A stretch of 64,000 nt of DNA from Pseudoxanthomonas helianthi (lineage in GTDB: Bacteria; Pseudomonadota; Gammaproteobacteria; Xanthomonadales; Xanthomonadaceae). The stretch spans positions 962,519 through 1,026,518 of the forward strand of contig NZ_JAGKTC010000001.1 in NCBI RefSeq assembly GCF_017939625.1. Direction: 5' to 3'. Below are positions 38,861-49,314 of the stretch, piece by piece; the first letter of the stretch is position 1; every line of letters starts with the position of its first letter. The position numbers were made by a program, and so were the translations under genes. The notes below the pieces were generated by a model, which was not told the DNA's origin, searched no databases, and saw only the letters and a program-made list of their open reading frames with translations.

Positions 38861-39835
38861 ATGTCCGCCTGGTATTACGCCGACCGCAACCGCAATCGCC
38901 AGGGACCTGTCGAGTCCGCCGCGCTGGCACGGCTGTTTCGCGAAGGCCGGTTGCAGTTGGATTCGCTGGTGTGGCGCGAAGGGCTGGCGAACTGGCAACC
39001 GCTAGGGGATTTCGCGGCCGAATTGGGCTTGCTCGAGGACGCGCCAGTAGCTCACGCGCCCGAAGAATCCGGCACGCTGTCGCTGGAACCAATGGAGACC
39101 GCAAGGCCTGGCGGCAACAGCGCTGCCGACTTCGGTCGAGCGGTGTTCGCCTCCCGTGAATCCGTTGCAGCTGCATCGCCCTATGCCGCTCCTGCGGCGA
39201 CGCTGACCAATCGGGATTCGATGGCCAGCGCCGGCGGCCGCGTGGTGTACGCCGGATTCTGGAAGCGTTACGCGGCTTCGTTCATCGACGGCATGATCGG
39301 CTTCGCGATCACCATGGTGTCGGTCATCGCGACGATGGGCGTGGCCGGTGGCCTGGGCGCTTTTTCCGGAAACGTCAGTCCGGGAGCGGGCGCCATAGGC
39401 TCGATGCTGCTGGGTTTTTACGCCATCCCGATCCTGTTCCAGGCCGCGTATTTCACCTGGATGCAGGCGTCGGTGCGACAGGCGACGCTGGGCAAGATGG
39501 CGGTGGGGATCAAGGTGGCGCGCAGCGACGGCCAACCGATCATGCTCGGACGCAGCCTGGGACGGTGGGCGGCCTATTTTTTCATCAACATGGCCAGCTG
39601 CGGTGTGGGTACTTTGGTCTCGGCGATCATGGTGGGCACCAGCGAACGCAAGCAAGGTCTGCACGACCTGGCCTGCGACACGCTGGTCGTCGACAAATGG
39701 GCCTTCACCGCGCATCCGGAGCGCCAGAACGATGAAGTGGGCTCGGTGACGATCGTGATGATCGGCCTCAGCCTCCTGTTCGTGTTCGGCTACTTGGCCC
39801 TGATCATCTTCTCCGCGACGATGGGCGGACGCTGA
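38861..39835 (+). CDS. GYF_2-RDD membrane protein 2
   Basis: A 324-residue paralogue of its neighbours. GYF_2 (SAWYYADRNRNRQGPVESAA, DSLVWREGLANWQPLGDF) spans residues 1-55. An acidic linker (HAPEESGTLSLEPMETARPG) precedes the RDD domain, which begins VVYAGFWKRYAASFIDGMIG and keeps ATLGKMAVGIKVARSDGQPI and RKQGLHDLACDTLVVDKWAF. The start at 38861 follows the family. The Cys in MASCGVG and the membrane segments are like those of the third copy. Its role is unknown; the tandem copies suggest recent duplication. Confidence 0.85.
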   Translation: MSAWYYADRNRNRQGPVESAALARLFREGRLQLDSLVWREGLANWQPLGDFAAELGLLEDAPVAHAPEESGTLSLEPMETARPGGNSAADFGRAVFASRESVAAASPYAAPAATLTNRDSMASAGGRVVYAGFWKRYAASFIDGMIGFAITMVSVIATMGVAGGLGAFSGNVSPGAGAIGSMLLGFYAIPILFQAAYFTWMQASVRQATLGKMAVGIKVARSDGQPIMLGRSLGRWAAYFFINMASCGVGTLVSAIMVGTSERKQGLHDLACDTLVVDKWAFTAHPERQNDEVGSVTIVMIGLSLLFVFGYLALIIFSATMGGR

Positions 39836-39855
39836 CCCCAACGGGAATCCTTCGC

Positions 39856-40800
39856 ATGTCCGAATGGCACTACGCCGACCGCAATCGCCAGCGCCACGGG
39901 CCGGTGGAAAGCGCCGAACTGGCGCGCCTGTTCCGCAACGGCAGCGTGGCTCTGGACACGCTGGTCTGGCGCGAAGGATTGTCGGGCTGGCAACCACTCG
40001 GCGACTTCACCGCCGAACTCGCCCTGCTGGAACCGGCGCCCGCCGAAACGCCCGGGGAGGCCGAACTTTCCGTCGAGCCGCTGGCTCCGCTCACGGACGA
40101 CCTGTATAGCGAGCCCGCCCCCGCACACGCCTCGCCCTACGCCGCGCCTGCGGCGACCCTGCACTCGGACGAAGGTTTCCACGCCACGGGCGAAGTGGTC
40201 TATGCCGGGTTCTGGAAACGCGTGGCCGCCTACTTCATCGATGCCTTCGTGATCGGTGCGGCCAGCCAGATCGTGCAGATGGTGCTGATGGTGGTGTTCA
40301 TGGGCATCGGCGCCAGCACCGGTTCGCTTACCTCGGGCGGCGATCCGTTCGGCAGCGCGTTCGGCATCGCGATCATCGTGTCGGTGTACCTGATCCCGAT
40401 CGCCCTGCAGGCGTTCTACTTCGCGGCATTCCACGCGTCTTCAAAACAGGCCACCCTGGGCAAGATGGCCGTGGGCATCAAGGTGGCCGGCGAAGACGGC
40501 CGCCGGATCAGCCTGCTGCGTGGCGTCGCCCGTCATTTCGCCAGCTGGATCAGCTGGCTGCTGCTGGGCCTGGGCTACCTGATGGCTGCCTTCACCCAGC
40601 GCAAGCAGGCCCTGCACGACCTGATCTGCCGGACCCAGGTCGTGGACAAATGGGCCTACACCGCCCACCCGGAATGGCAGCGCCGCGAACTGGGCACGGC
40701 GACCGTGGTGATCCTGGTGATCGCCGGGGCGATGACTGTGCTCGGCATCGTATTCATCGGGGTCATCTTCGGCATGTTGGCCAACCTGCCGACCCGTTGA
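39856..40800 (+). CDS. GYF_2-RDD membrane protein 3
   Basis: A 314-residue member of the same tandem set: MSEWHYADRNRQRHGPVESA with DTLVWREGLSGWQPLGDF as GYF_2, a linker to about 105, then RDD with VVYAGFWKRVAAYFIDAFVI, ATLGKMAVGIKVAGEDGRRI and RKQALHDLICRTQVVDKWAY. The N terminus and RDD are closest to copy 2. The ATG at 39856 comes 20 bp after the previous stop. All four GYF genes probably form one transcript that reads toward topA. Confidence 0.85.
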   Translation: MSEWHYADRNRQRHGPVESAELARLFRNGSVALDTLVWREGLSGWQPLGDFTAELALLEPAPAETPGEAELSVEPLAPLTDDLYSEPAPAHASPYAAPAATLHSDEGFHATGEVVYAGFWKRVAAYFIDAFVIGAASQIVQMVLMVVFMGIGASTGSLTSGGDPFGSAFGIAIIVSVYLIPIALQAFYFAAFHASSKQATLGKMAVGIKVAGEDGRRISLLRGVARHFASWISWLLLGLGYLMAAFTQRKQALHDLICRTQVVDKWAYTAHPEWQRRELGTATVVILVIAGAMTVLGIVFIGVIFGMLANLPTR

Positions 40801-40874
40801 GGCCGGCCCCGTTCAGGTTCGGCTTGACAGGCCGCCCCCGGGCGTGATTCCACTATAAAAAGAGACGAAGCTGA

Positions 40875-40901
40875 ACGCCCGGGGCCCGCCGCCCCGGGCG
40901 T
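40875..40901 (+). promoter_or_regulatory. Strong hairpin in the topA leader with a competing arm upstream
   Basis: ACGCCCGGGGC (40875-40885) and GCCCCGGGCGT (40891-40901) form an 11-bp stem. A second copy of the right arm, CCCCGGGCGT, lies at 40836-40845, so the central segment could pair on either side. TTGGTGT follows rather than a T tract. A TATAAA at 40854-40859 could start transcripts between the two. Confidence 0.45.
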
Positions 40902-40968
40902 TGGTGTCTGTACGTACCGCCCCGCGCGGCCCTTGCGGGCCCGCCGACCCGCCCCAAAGACTGCCGCC

Positions 40969-43491
<2,523 letters not shown>

Positions 43492-43500
43492 TTCCGCCTC

Positions 43501-43526
43501 GTAGAGCCGAGCATGCTCGGCTCTAC
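43501..43526. repeat. 26-bp perfect GTAG-type palindrome (REP-like)
   Basis: GTAGAGCCGAGCA is followed directly by its reverse complement, ending in CTAC. This is the form of Stenotrophomonas SMAG/REP elements. It lies 9 bp after the topA stop, between it and tsaC. Confidence 0.85.
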
Positions 43527-43572
43527 AAAGCAAAGGCGAGCAATCGTCGCGGCAATGCGACAAACTCCGCAC

Positions 43573-44136
43573 ATGTCTACCGCGCTCACCCTCGACGATG
43601 CCGTCGCCCGGTTGAAATCCGGCGGCGTCATCGCCTACCCCACCGAAGCCGTCTGGGGCCTCGGCTGCGATCCGTTCGACGAGGCCGCGGTGCTGCGCCT
43701 GCTGGCGATCAAGCAGCGTCCGGTGGAAAAAGGCCTGATCCTGATCGCCGCCGACCTGGCCCAACTGCAGCCGGTACTGGACTTGGCGACCGTGTCGGAG
43801 GCGCGCCTGGCCGAAGTGCTGGCGTCGTGGCCGGGCCCGAATACCTGGGTACTGCCCTCCAGCGCCAGCGCGCCACGCTGGATCACCGGCGCGCATGCCG
43901 GCATCGCCGTGCGGATCAGCGCGCATCCGACCGTGGTCGCGCTGTGCCGCGCCTTCGGCGGGCCGCTGGTATCGACCAGCGCCAACCTGGCCGGCGCGCC
44001 TTCGGCATTCAACCGCGACCAGCTCGATCCGGCGGTTCTTGCCCTGGTCGATGGCGCGACCGAAGGAGAAACGGGCGGCCTCGACCAACCCACGCCGATC
44101 CGCGACGCGCTCAGCGGCCACGTTTTCCGCGGCTGA
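43573..44136 (+). CDS. tsaC: Threonylcarbamoyl-AMP synthase (Sua5/YrdC/TsaC)
   Basis: A 187-residue YrdC-fold enzyme that makes threonylcarbamoyl-AMP for t6A37 in ANN-decoding tRNAs. It begins near GGVIAYPTEAVWGLGCDPF, has IKQRPVEKGLILIAA (KxR motif for nucleotide binding) and STSANLAGAPSAF, all YrdC signatures. The length matches E. coli TsaC, lacking the Sua5 C-terminal domain. The start at ATG 43573 is chosen by the family. It follows topA, separated by a REP palindrome. Confidence 0.95.
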   Translation: MSTALTLDDAVARLKSGGVIAYPTEAVWGLGCDPFDEAAVLRLLAIKQRPVEKGLILIAADLAQLQPVLDLATVSEARLAEVLASWPGPNTWVLPSSASAPRWITGAHAGIAVRISAHPTVVALCRAFGGPLVSTSANLAGAPSAFNRDQLDPAVLALVDGATEGETGGLDQPTPIRDALSGHVFRG

Positions 44137-44190
44137 ACGGACGCCGCGTCGCGGCTTCCCGCGTACGTGCGTTGCGCGCAAGATGCGCGC

Positions 44191-44880
44191 ATGTGGAAAG
44201 CCACCACCCTCGCCTCCGTCCTGCTCGCCGCGCAGGCCATCGCGCCGGCGCGCGCCGGCGACGTGACGATCTATCGCTGCGTCGGCAGCGACGGGCGACT
44301 GACCCTGCGCGATACGCCGTGCGCGAAGGGCGAGACGCAGCAGGTGCGCTCGATGCAGCGCCCGCGCGATCCCGCACCCGGCCGCGCCCCGCCGATCACG
44401 ATCGCGCCGACCCCGCCCGCCGCATCCGCGCCGCAAACGAGCGTGGTCTACCGCACGCCGCCGCAACCTATGTACGAGTGCGTCGATCCCGACGGCCGTC
44501 GCTACAGCAGCGACAACGGCGAAGGCAATCCGCGCTGGGTCCCGTTGTGGACGCTCGGCTACCCGGCCCTGGCGCGAGTGCCGGTGGTCGAACCCGGTCA
44601 CGCCCACGTCCGCGTCGACAATGGCCACGTCAGCGGCAGTTTCCGCAGCGGCAGCGTGCGCGAAGCGGTGGTGCCGACGTATGCCGGCATGGGCGGCGGT
44701 ACCTGGGTGCGCGATACTTGCCACCAACTGCCACCGCAGGAAGTCTGTGCGCGGTTGTCCGACCGCCGCTACGAGATCCAGCGCCGTTACTACAGCGCGC
44801 TGCAGAGCGAACGTCGCGAGCTGGACCTCGAACAGCGCGGCATCGATGCGCGCCTCGCCAACGATTGCGGAACCTACTGA
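44191..44880 (+). CDS. Exported DUF4124 protein 1
   Basis: A 229-residue protein with a signal peptide (MWKATTLASVLLAAQAIAPA, cleavage near RAGDV). The DUF4124 domain follows immediately: DVTIYRCVGSDGRLTLRDTP, then CAKGETQQVRSM. A Pro-rich linker and a second region (YECVDPDGRRYSSDNGEGNP, with a Cys-rich end EVCARLSDRRYEIQRRYY) follow. DUF4124 proteins are periplasmic, of unknown function. Its stop overlaps the next start (TGATG, 44878-44882), tying it to its paralogue. Confidence 0.82.
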   Translation: MWKATTLASVLLAAQAIAPARAGDVTIYRCVGSDGRLTLRDTPCAKGETQQVRSMQRPRDPAPGRAPPITIAPTPPAASAPQTSVVYRTPPQPMYECVDPDGRRYSSDNGEGNPRWVPLWTLGYPALARVPVVEPGHAHVRVDNGHVSGSFRSGSVREAVVPTYAGMGGGTWVRDTCHQLPPQEVCARLSDRRYEIQRRYYSALQSERRELDLEQRGIDARLANDCGTY

Positions 44881-45509
44881 TGCGTTCGATGTTGCTTGTC
44901 CTGGGCCTGTTGCCGGCCGCTCCCGCCTTTGCCGGCGATGTCGTGTTCTATCGCTGCACCGATGCGGCCGGTCACCTGACCATCCAGAATTCGCCGTGCC
45001 CGAAAGGCTCGCGTGAAGAGAAGAAGACCATGCAGGGCGTAAACACGGTACCGATGGGGGCCGCCGCGAAACCGTCGACGCCGGCTCCGCTGCCCGCCGC
45101 GCCACCCAGGCCCGAAGCCGTACCCGACACCCCGCGCGAAGAGCCCGTCGAAGCCGTCGCCGACGACAAGCCGCGGCTGTCGCCGCCGGTCCTGTTCCAG
45201 TGCACCACCTACGACCGCGACAGCTACGTCACCGAGAGCAGCGAGCCGCAGAAACGCTGCCTGCCCCTGCGCACCGTCGGACTCGATGGCAACCCGTCCA
45301 CCGGCGCCGGCCAGGCCTGCGACATCGTCTACGACCAGTGCGCGCGCGTGCCCGATGGCGCCTTGTGCGAGGCGTGGAAGAAGCGTCTTGGCGAAACCGA
45401 AGTCGCGTGGCGCTTCGGCCGTACCGAGAACGCCGAGAAGAACAGGGCCGAATTCGAACGCGTGCAGCGCATCATCCACGAGAGCACTTGCGGCGCGACA
45501 TCGCCATAG
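44880..45509 (+). CDS. Exported DUF4124 protein 2
   Basis: A 209-residue paralogue of the preceding gene with a signal peptide (MRSMLLVLGLLPAAPAFA, then GDVVFYRCTDAAGHLTIQNS). DUF4124 again follows the signal directly (PCPKGSREEKK), then a Pro-rich linker and a C-terminal region with Cys pairs (FQCTTYDRDSYVTESSEPQK, CDIVYDQCARVPDGALCEAW). The shared domain order and coupled start suggest the two proteins work together in the periplasm. Function unknown. Confidence 0.82.
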   Translation: MRSMLLVLGLLPAAPAFAGDVVFYRCTDAAGHLTIQNSPCPKGSREEKKTMQGVNTVPMGAAAKPSTPAPLPAAPPRPEAVPDTPREEPVEAVADDKPRLSPPVLFQCTTYDRDSYVTESSEPQKRCLPLRTVGLDGNPSTGAGQACDIVYDQCARVPDGALCEAWKKRLGETEVAWRFGRTENAEKNRAEFERVQRIIHESTCGATSP

Positions 45510-45636
45510 GTCATCGGCCCGCACACTCGGGCGCACGACGGCGGTTTCACCCGAATTCCACGCCCCGGTCCCGGCATCTGAAGCGACCGGGCGGTCGCGC
45601 AACCGCTATCCCTCGCCGCGGAACCAAACAAAAAAA

Positions 45637-45655
45637 GGAGGCGCGCTGCGCCTCC
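45637..45655 (-). terminator. Leftward-facing terminator-like hairpin
   Basis: GGAGGCGC and GCGCCTCC pair around GCT. A run of seven or more A residues precedes it on the plus strand, so as a minus-strand transcript it is followed by TTTTTTTGTTTGG. No minus-strand gene ends here; the flanking genes are both plus strand. Confidence 0.5.
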
Positions 45656-45756
45656 CACCATGAATTTATATCACCCGTGGGGGCTTGCGGCAAGGCTGAA
45701 AGCGGACACTAGAATCGCGCCCCTGTCGACAAGGCAGGCAAGAGGGCGACCAGACG

Positions 45757-46206
45757 ATGCACAACGACGCATTGGTTCCGGACGACGACTGGGTTCCGGT
45801 TTCCGCGGAGAACTGCGATACGGTGGCCGGTCCGTTCTATCACGGAACGAAGGCGGATCTTTCGGCCGGCGGCCTGCTGACCGCGGGCTTCAGATCCAAC
45901 TACGACGACAGCGTGGTGATGAACCACATCTATTTCACGACCCTGCCGAAAGGAGCTGGCCTTGCCGCGGAAATCGCCAAGGGAAATGGCAGGCCGCGGG
46001 TATATGTCGTGGCGCCGACCGGCCCTTTCGAAGACGACCCGAACGTCACCAACAAGAAATTCCCGGGCAACCCGACGCGCTCATACCGGAGCCGGCATCC
46101 CCTGAAAATCGTCGGCGAACTCGATGATTGGGAATCCTACGATCCCGAGTTCATCCGGCATTTGAGGGAACGCATCGAAACGGGCATGGGCGAGATCATC
46201 AATTAG
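45757..46206 (+). CDS. arr: Rifamycin NAD+ ADP-ribosyltransferase (Arr family)
   Basis: A 149-residue enzyme that would transfer ADP-ribose from NAD+ to rifampicin and inactivate it. AGPFYHGTKADLSAGGLLTA, NHIYFTTLPKGAG, VVAPTGPFEDDPNVTNKKFP and GNPTRSYRSRHPLKIVGE follow the Arr pattern closely. His29, Tyr59 and Asp94 have the same spacing as the catalytic His19, Tyr49 and Asp84 of Mycobacterium smegmatis Arr (offset 10). It is monocistronic, near a terminator-like hairpin and a REP; nothing mobile surrounds it, so it may be an intrinsic gene. Confidence 0.93.
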   Translation: MHNDALVPDDDWVPVSAENCDTVAGPFYHGTKADLSAGGLLTAGFRSNYDDSVVMNHIYFTTLPKGAGLAAEIAKGNGRPRVYVVAPTGPFEDDPNVTNKKFPGNPTRSYRSRHPLKIVGELDDWESYDPEFIRHLRERIETGMGEIIN

Positions 46207-46213
46207 CCCGTGC

Positions 46214-46242
46214 GGTGGGCACGGAAAGCGTGCCCACCCTAC
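46214..46242. repeat. GTAG-headed REP (family A, copy 2) at the GST stop codon
   Basis: GGTGGGCACG-GAAAG-CGTGCCCACC is followed by CTAC. On the minus strand it reads GTAG at its head, and the TAG (46241-46239) is the stop codon of the GST gene. The arr stop is only 8 bp to the left. Confidence 0.85.
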
Positions 46243-46898
46243 ACAGCTCGGCTGGCGTTGATCGCCAGCTGCGCGGCGAACGCCCGCTGGTACGCAGGCC
46301 GCGCTTCGGCCCGCGCGACATACGCGGCGAGGCTGGGGAACTCGTCGAGGATGCCCGACGGCCGCAGGCGCAGCAGCACCGACGCCATCATCAAGTCGCC
46401 CGCGCTGAAGGCGCCATCGAGCCATTCGGCATCGCCGAGGCGGGCGGAAAGCTGCTTCAGCCGGTTGCGGACGCGTTCCGCGACCAAGGGCAGGCGCTCC
46501 TTGGCCCAGGGCTTGTCGCCCTCGTGGATCCTCGCGATCACCAGCTCCAGGATCGGCGGCTCCACCGTGTTGACCGCGGCGAACATCCACATGATCGCGC
46601 GCGCCCGCGCGTCGGCATCGCCAGGCAGCAGACCCGCATGATGCTCCGCGATGTGCAGCACGATCGCGCCGGTCTCGAACAGGGCGAGATCGCCTTCCTC
46701 GTAAGTCGGGATCTGCCCGAAGGGATGCAGCGCCAGATGCGCGGGCTCCTTCATCGCCTGGAAGGAAACCAGCCGCACGTCGTAAGGCTGGCCCACTTCT
46801 TCCAGCGCCCAGCGCACGCGCGTATCGCGCGCCAGGCCCATGCCGCCATCGGGCGAGCGTTCGAAGGCGGTGATGGTCGGGTTCGTTGGAAGGTTCAC
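46239..46898 (-). CDS. Glutathione S-transferase family protein
   Basis: A 219-residue protein with a GTG start at 46898, 6-7 nt after AGGAGGA, which decides it over an upstream ATG. The N-terminal thioredoxin-like domain has TITAFERSPDGGMGLARDTR and PFGQIPTYEEGDLALFETGA (cis-Pro loop and Glu-Thr pair that binds the glutathione gamma-Glu). The helical C-terminal domain runs from about 90 to the end (FSAGDLMMASVLLRLRPS). The nucleophile class is not clear. The TAG stop lies inside a REP palindrome. Confidence 0.9.
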   Translation of the reverse strand: MNLPTNPTITAFERSPDGGMGLARDTRVRWALEEVGQPYDVRLVSFQAMKEPAHLALHPFGQIPTYEEGDLALFETGAIVLHIAEHHAGLLPGDADARARAIMWMFAAVNTVEPPILELVIARIHEGDKPWAKERLPLVAERVRNRLKQLSARLGDAEWLDGAFSAGDLMMASVLLRLRPSGILDEFPSLAAYVARAEARPAYQRAFAAQLAINASRAV

Positions 46899-46989
46899 GG
46901 CGACTCCTCCTTTCGGGTCGATGGCCTGGGCGGGCGCTTGCCCTCCTCCACGACATAGACGAACGACAGGACCGGGATTCGACAAGCAC

Positions 46990-47064
46990 GTAGGGTGGGC
47001 ACGCTTCTTGTGCCCACCGCAGGTGCAATGTTCAAGCGAGGTGGGCACATGAAGCGTGCCCACC
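46990..47064. repeat. GTAG-headed REP pair (family A, copy 3)
   Basis: Headed GTAGGGTGGGCACGC, the first hairpin closes GTGCCCACC, and after 21 bp a second (GGTGGGCACATGAAGCGTG) closes with CCCACC. Same two-hairpin layout as copy 1. It lies between the GST start and the end of nagX, both minus strand. Confidence 0.85.
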
Positions 47065-47070
47065 AAACCG

Positions 47071-48156
47071 CTATACCTTCCAGTGCCACCCGCGCCGATC
47101 CATCCAGCGCACGATGCCCCACCACACCAGGACGAAGACGAGGGCGAAGGCCAGCGACGGCACGTACGGGCCGAACAGCGGCGTCATCCAGTCCGCGAAG
47201 CCGACCCGGTAGATCGGATCCGACCAACCCAGACCGGCGAACACGTACACCATCAGCGCGGAGCCGGCGTAGGCGGTGATGGCATTGACGCCGAAACTGC
47301 GGCCCAGCGCCGGCCAGCCGCGCACGTCGACCAGCCGATGCGCCAGCCACAGCGCCAGCGCCGCCCAACCCGCGGTCCACAGTACGTACGACGAGGTCCA
47401 CAGGTTCTTGTTGAACGGGAACCACAACGACCAGAGCGCACCCAGCGCCAACGCGACAAGGGCGAACCACGGCAGACGTTTCGTTTCCCCATGCCGCAAC
47501 CAGTCCCCCGCGCGCAACCCCAGCAAGGTCGTGGCGATGGACGGCAGGGTGGAAAGCAGACCTTCCGGATCGTGCCCGCGCCCGCTGGCGGCGTCGTAGA
47601 TGTAGTTGTGCACGCCAAACAACGCGGTATCGACGCGGCTGGCGAGGTTGACGAAGGGTTCGTACGAGCCGCCTGCCGCCATCACGGCCCAGTAGCCGAG
47701 CAACAGCACGACGATCGACACCCATTGCGTACGCGGCCTGCTCGCCGTCGCCAGCAGGCCGGCGGCGATGAAGCAAATGCCGATCCGCGGCAACACGCCG
47801 AGCGGGCGGAACGCCGGCTTGTCCATCAACCACCATGCCAGCAGGTGCAACAGCACGCCGAGGCCGATGATCTTCGCTCCGCGCGCCCACACGGCGCGTC
47901 GCAACGGCCGCGGATCGGCGCCGGCTTCGATGCGCGGCACGATGCCCAGCGCGATCGACACGCCGACGATGAACAGGAAGAACGGGAATACCAGGTCGGT
48001 CGGCGTGCAGCCGTTCCATTCCGAATGCAGCAGCGGCGCGTAGACGTGGCCCCAGTCGCCCGGGTTGTTGACCAGCAGCATCGCCGCGACGGTGAGGCCG
48101 CGCAGCGCGTCGACCGACGCGAAGCGTTTCGGCTTCGCCGGCAACGCCTTACTCAC
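47071..48156 (-). CDS. nagX: NagX-like DUF5009 acyltransferase-type membrane protein
   Basis: A 361-residue polytopic protein with RFASVDALRGLTVAAMLLVN at the start, PTDLVFPFFLFIVGVSIALG, and GAKIIGLGVLLHLLAWWLMD. This is DUF5009, the relative of heparan-alpha-glucosaminide N-acetyltransferase found as NagX in Shewanella and Xanthomonas GlcNAc loci. The actual role of NagX is unclear. The GTG start at 48156 overlaps the nagA stop by 8 bp, so the two are coupled. It is the last gene of the nag operon. Confidence 0.85.
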   Translation of the reverse strand: MSKALPAKPKRFASVDALRGLTVAAMLLVNNPGDWGHVYAPLLHSEWNGCTPTDLVFPFFLFIVGVSIALGIVPRIEAGADPRPLRRAVWARGAKIIGLGVLLHLLAWWLMDKPAFRPLGVLPRIGICFIAAGLLATASRPRTQWVSIVVLLLGYWAVMAAGGSYEPFVNLASRVDTALFGVHNYIYDAASGRGHDPEGLLSTLPSIATTLLGLRAGDWLRHGETKRLPWFALVALALGALWSLWFPFNKNLWTSSYVLWTAGWAALALWLAHRLVDVRGWPALGRSFGVNAITAYAGSALMVYVFAGLGWSDPIYRVGFADWMTPLFGPYVPSLAFALVFVLVWWGIVRWMDRRGWHWKV

Positions 48157-49288
48157 GCTCGCCGCCGATCCACGTTGCGGACACCTGCAGATCACGATCC
48201 AACGCAACGAAATCGGCGGCCAGGCCCTCGGCGATGCGACCACGCACGCCATCGATACCCAGCCATTGCGCGGGATAGGTCGACGCCATGCGCGCGGCTT
48301 CGCCCAGCGGCAGGCCGACCAGGTGGACCGTGTTGCGTACCGCACTGGCCATGTCCAGCGCGGAACCGGCCAGCGAGCCCGCGGCGTTGCGCACCACGCC
48401 ATCCTTCGCGGTGATGGTTTCGCCGTACAGGTCGAAGCTGGGATCGTCGGAACCGACCATCGGCATCGCATCGGTAACCAGCACGACCTTGCCGCGCGGC
48501 TTGGCCGCCAGCGCCACGCGCAGGCTGGCCGGATGCACGTGGACGCCGTCGACGATCACGCCGCACCAGCTGTCCGCGTCTTCCAGGGCCGCCCCGACCA
48601 CGCCGGGCTCGCGGCCCTGCAGCGGGGTCATCGCGTTGTACAGGTGGGTGAAGCCGCTGATGCCCGCGTCGAGGCCGGCGCGGGCTTCTTCGTAGGTCGC
48701 CGCGGTATGTCCCGCGCAGACTTTCGCACCCCGCGCGACCATCGCGCGGATCGTCTCCGCCGGCACGCGCTCGGGCGCCAGCGTGATCAGGGTGACGCCG
48801 TTGTCCAGCGACGTGGCCATTTCTATCTCGGCCGCATCGGGCACGCGGAACTTGTCCGCGTTGTGCGTGCCCTTGCGCGCCGGCGCGATGTACGGGCCTT
48901 CCAGGTGGATGCCGAGCACGCCCGGCACGCCTTCGGCGATGGCGCGGCGCACGGCTTCCACCGCTTCGCGCATCACCTCGACGTCGTCGCTGATCAGGGT
49001 CGGCATCAGGCCGGTGCTGCCGAACTTGCGATGCCCCGCGACAAGGGTGCGCAGCGCTTCGACGGTGGGTGCGTTGTTGAACAGCACGCCGCCGCCGCCG
49101 TTGACCTGCACGTCGATGAAGCCGGGCAGCAGGTAATCGCCGTGCAGGTCGTGGCGTTGCAGGTCGTTCGACAGTTCCGACTCGGGCAGCAGTGCGGCGA
49201 TCCTGCCGTTCTCGACCAGCACGGCGATGCCGGACAGGAAGCCGTTGTCGGTCAGGACTTGTGCGTTGGTGAGGGCGAAGGTGCTCAT
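48149..49288 (-). CDS. nagA: N-acetylglucosamine-6-phosphate deacetylase
   Basis: A 379-residue amidohydrolase that removes acetate from GlcNAc-6-P. The motifs are LLPGFIDVQVNGGGG, HLEGPYIAPARKGTHN (metal Glu), AGHTAATYEEARAGL, HLYNAMTPLQ and VTDAMPMVG (catalytic Asp), typical of NagA. It follows nagB-II by a 138-bp gap that holds a palindromic repeat pair, and overlaps nagX by 8 bp at its end. It acts in the cytoplasm after NagP import and NagK phosphorylation. Confidence 0.96.
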   Translation of the reverse strand: MSTFALTNAQVLTDNGFLSGIAVLVENGRIAALLPESELSNDLQRHDLHGDYLLPGFIDVQVNGGGGVLFNNAPTVEALRTLVAGHRKFGSTGLMPTLISDDVEVMREAVEAVRRAIAEGVPGVLGIHLEGPYIAPARKGTHNADKFRVPDAAEIEMATSLDNGVTLITLAPERVPAETIRAMVARGAKVCAGHTAATYEEARAGLDAGISGFTHLYNAMTPLQGREPGVVGAALEDADSWCGVIVDGVHVHPASLRVALAAKPRGKVVLVTDAMPMVGSDDPSFDLYGETITAKDGVVRNAAGSLAGSALDMASAVRNTVHLVGLPLGEAARMASTYPAQWLGIDGVRGRIAEGLAADFVALDRDLQVSATWIGGERE

Positions 49289-49314
49289 GGATTGAACTCT
49301 ACATTCTCGATATC

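Noticed and set aside
40824-40859. TTGACA and TATAAA as a topA promoter
   Set aside because: They are 24 bp apart, far from the 16-18 bp needed, so I do not call a promoter.
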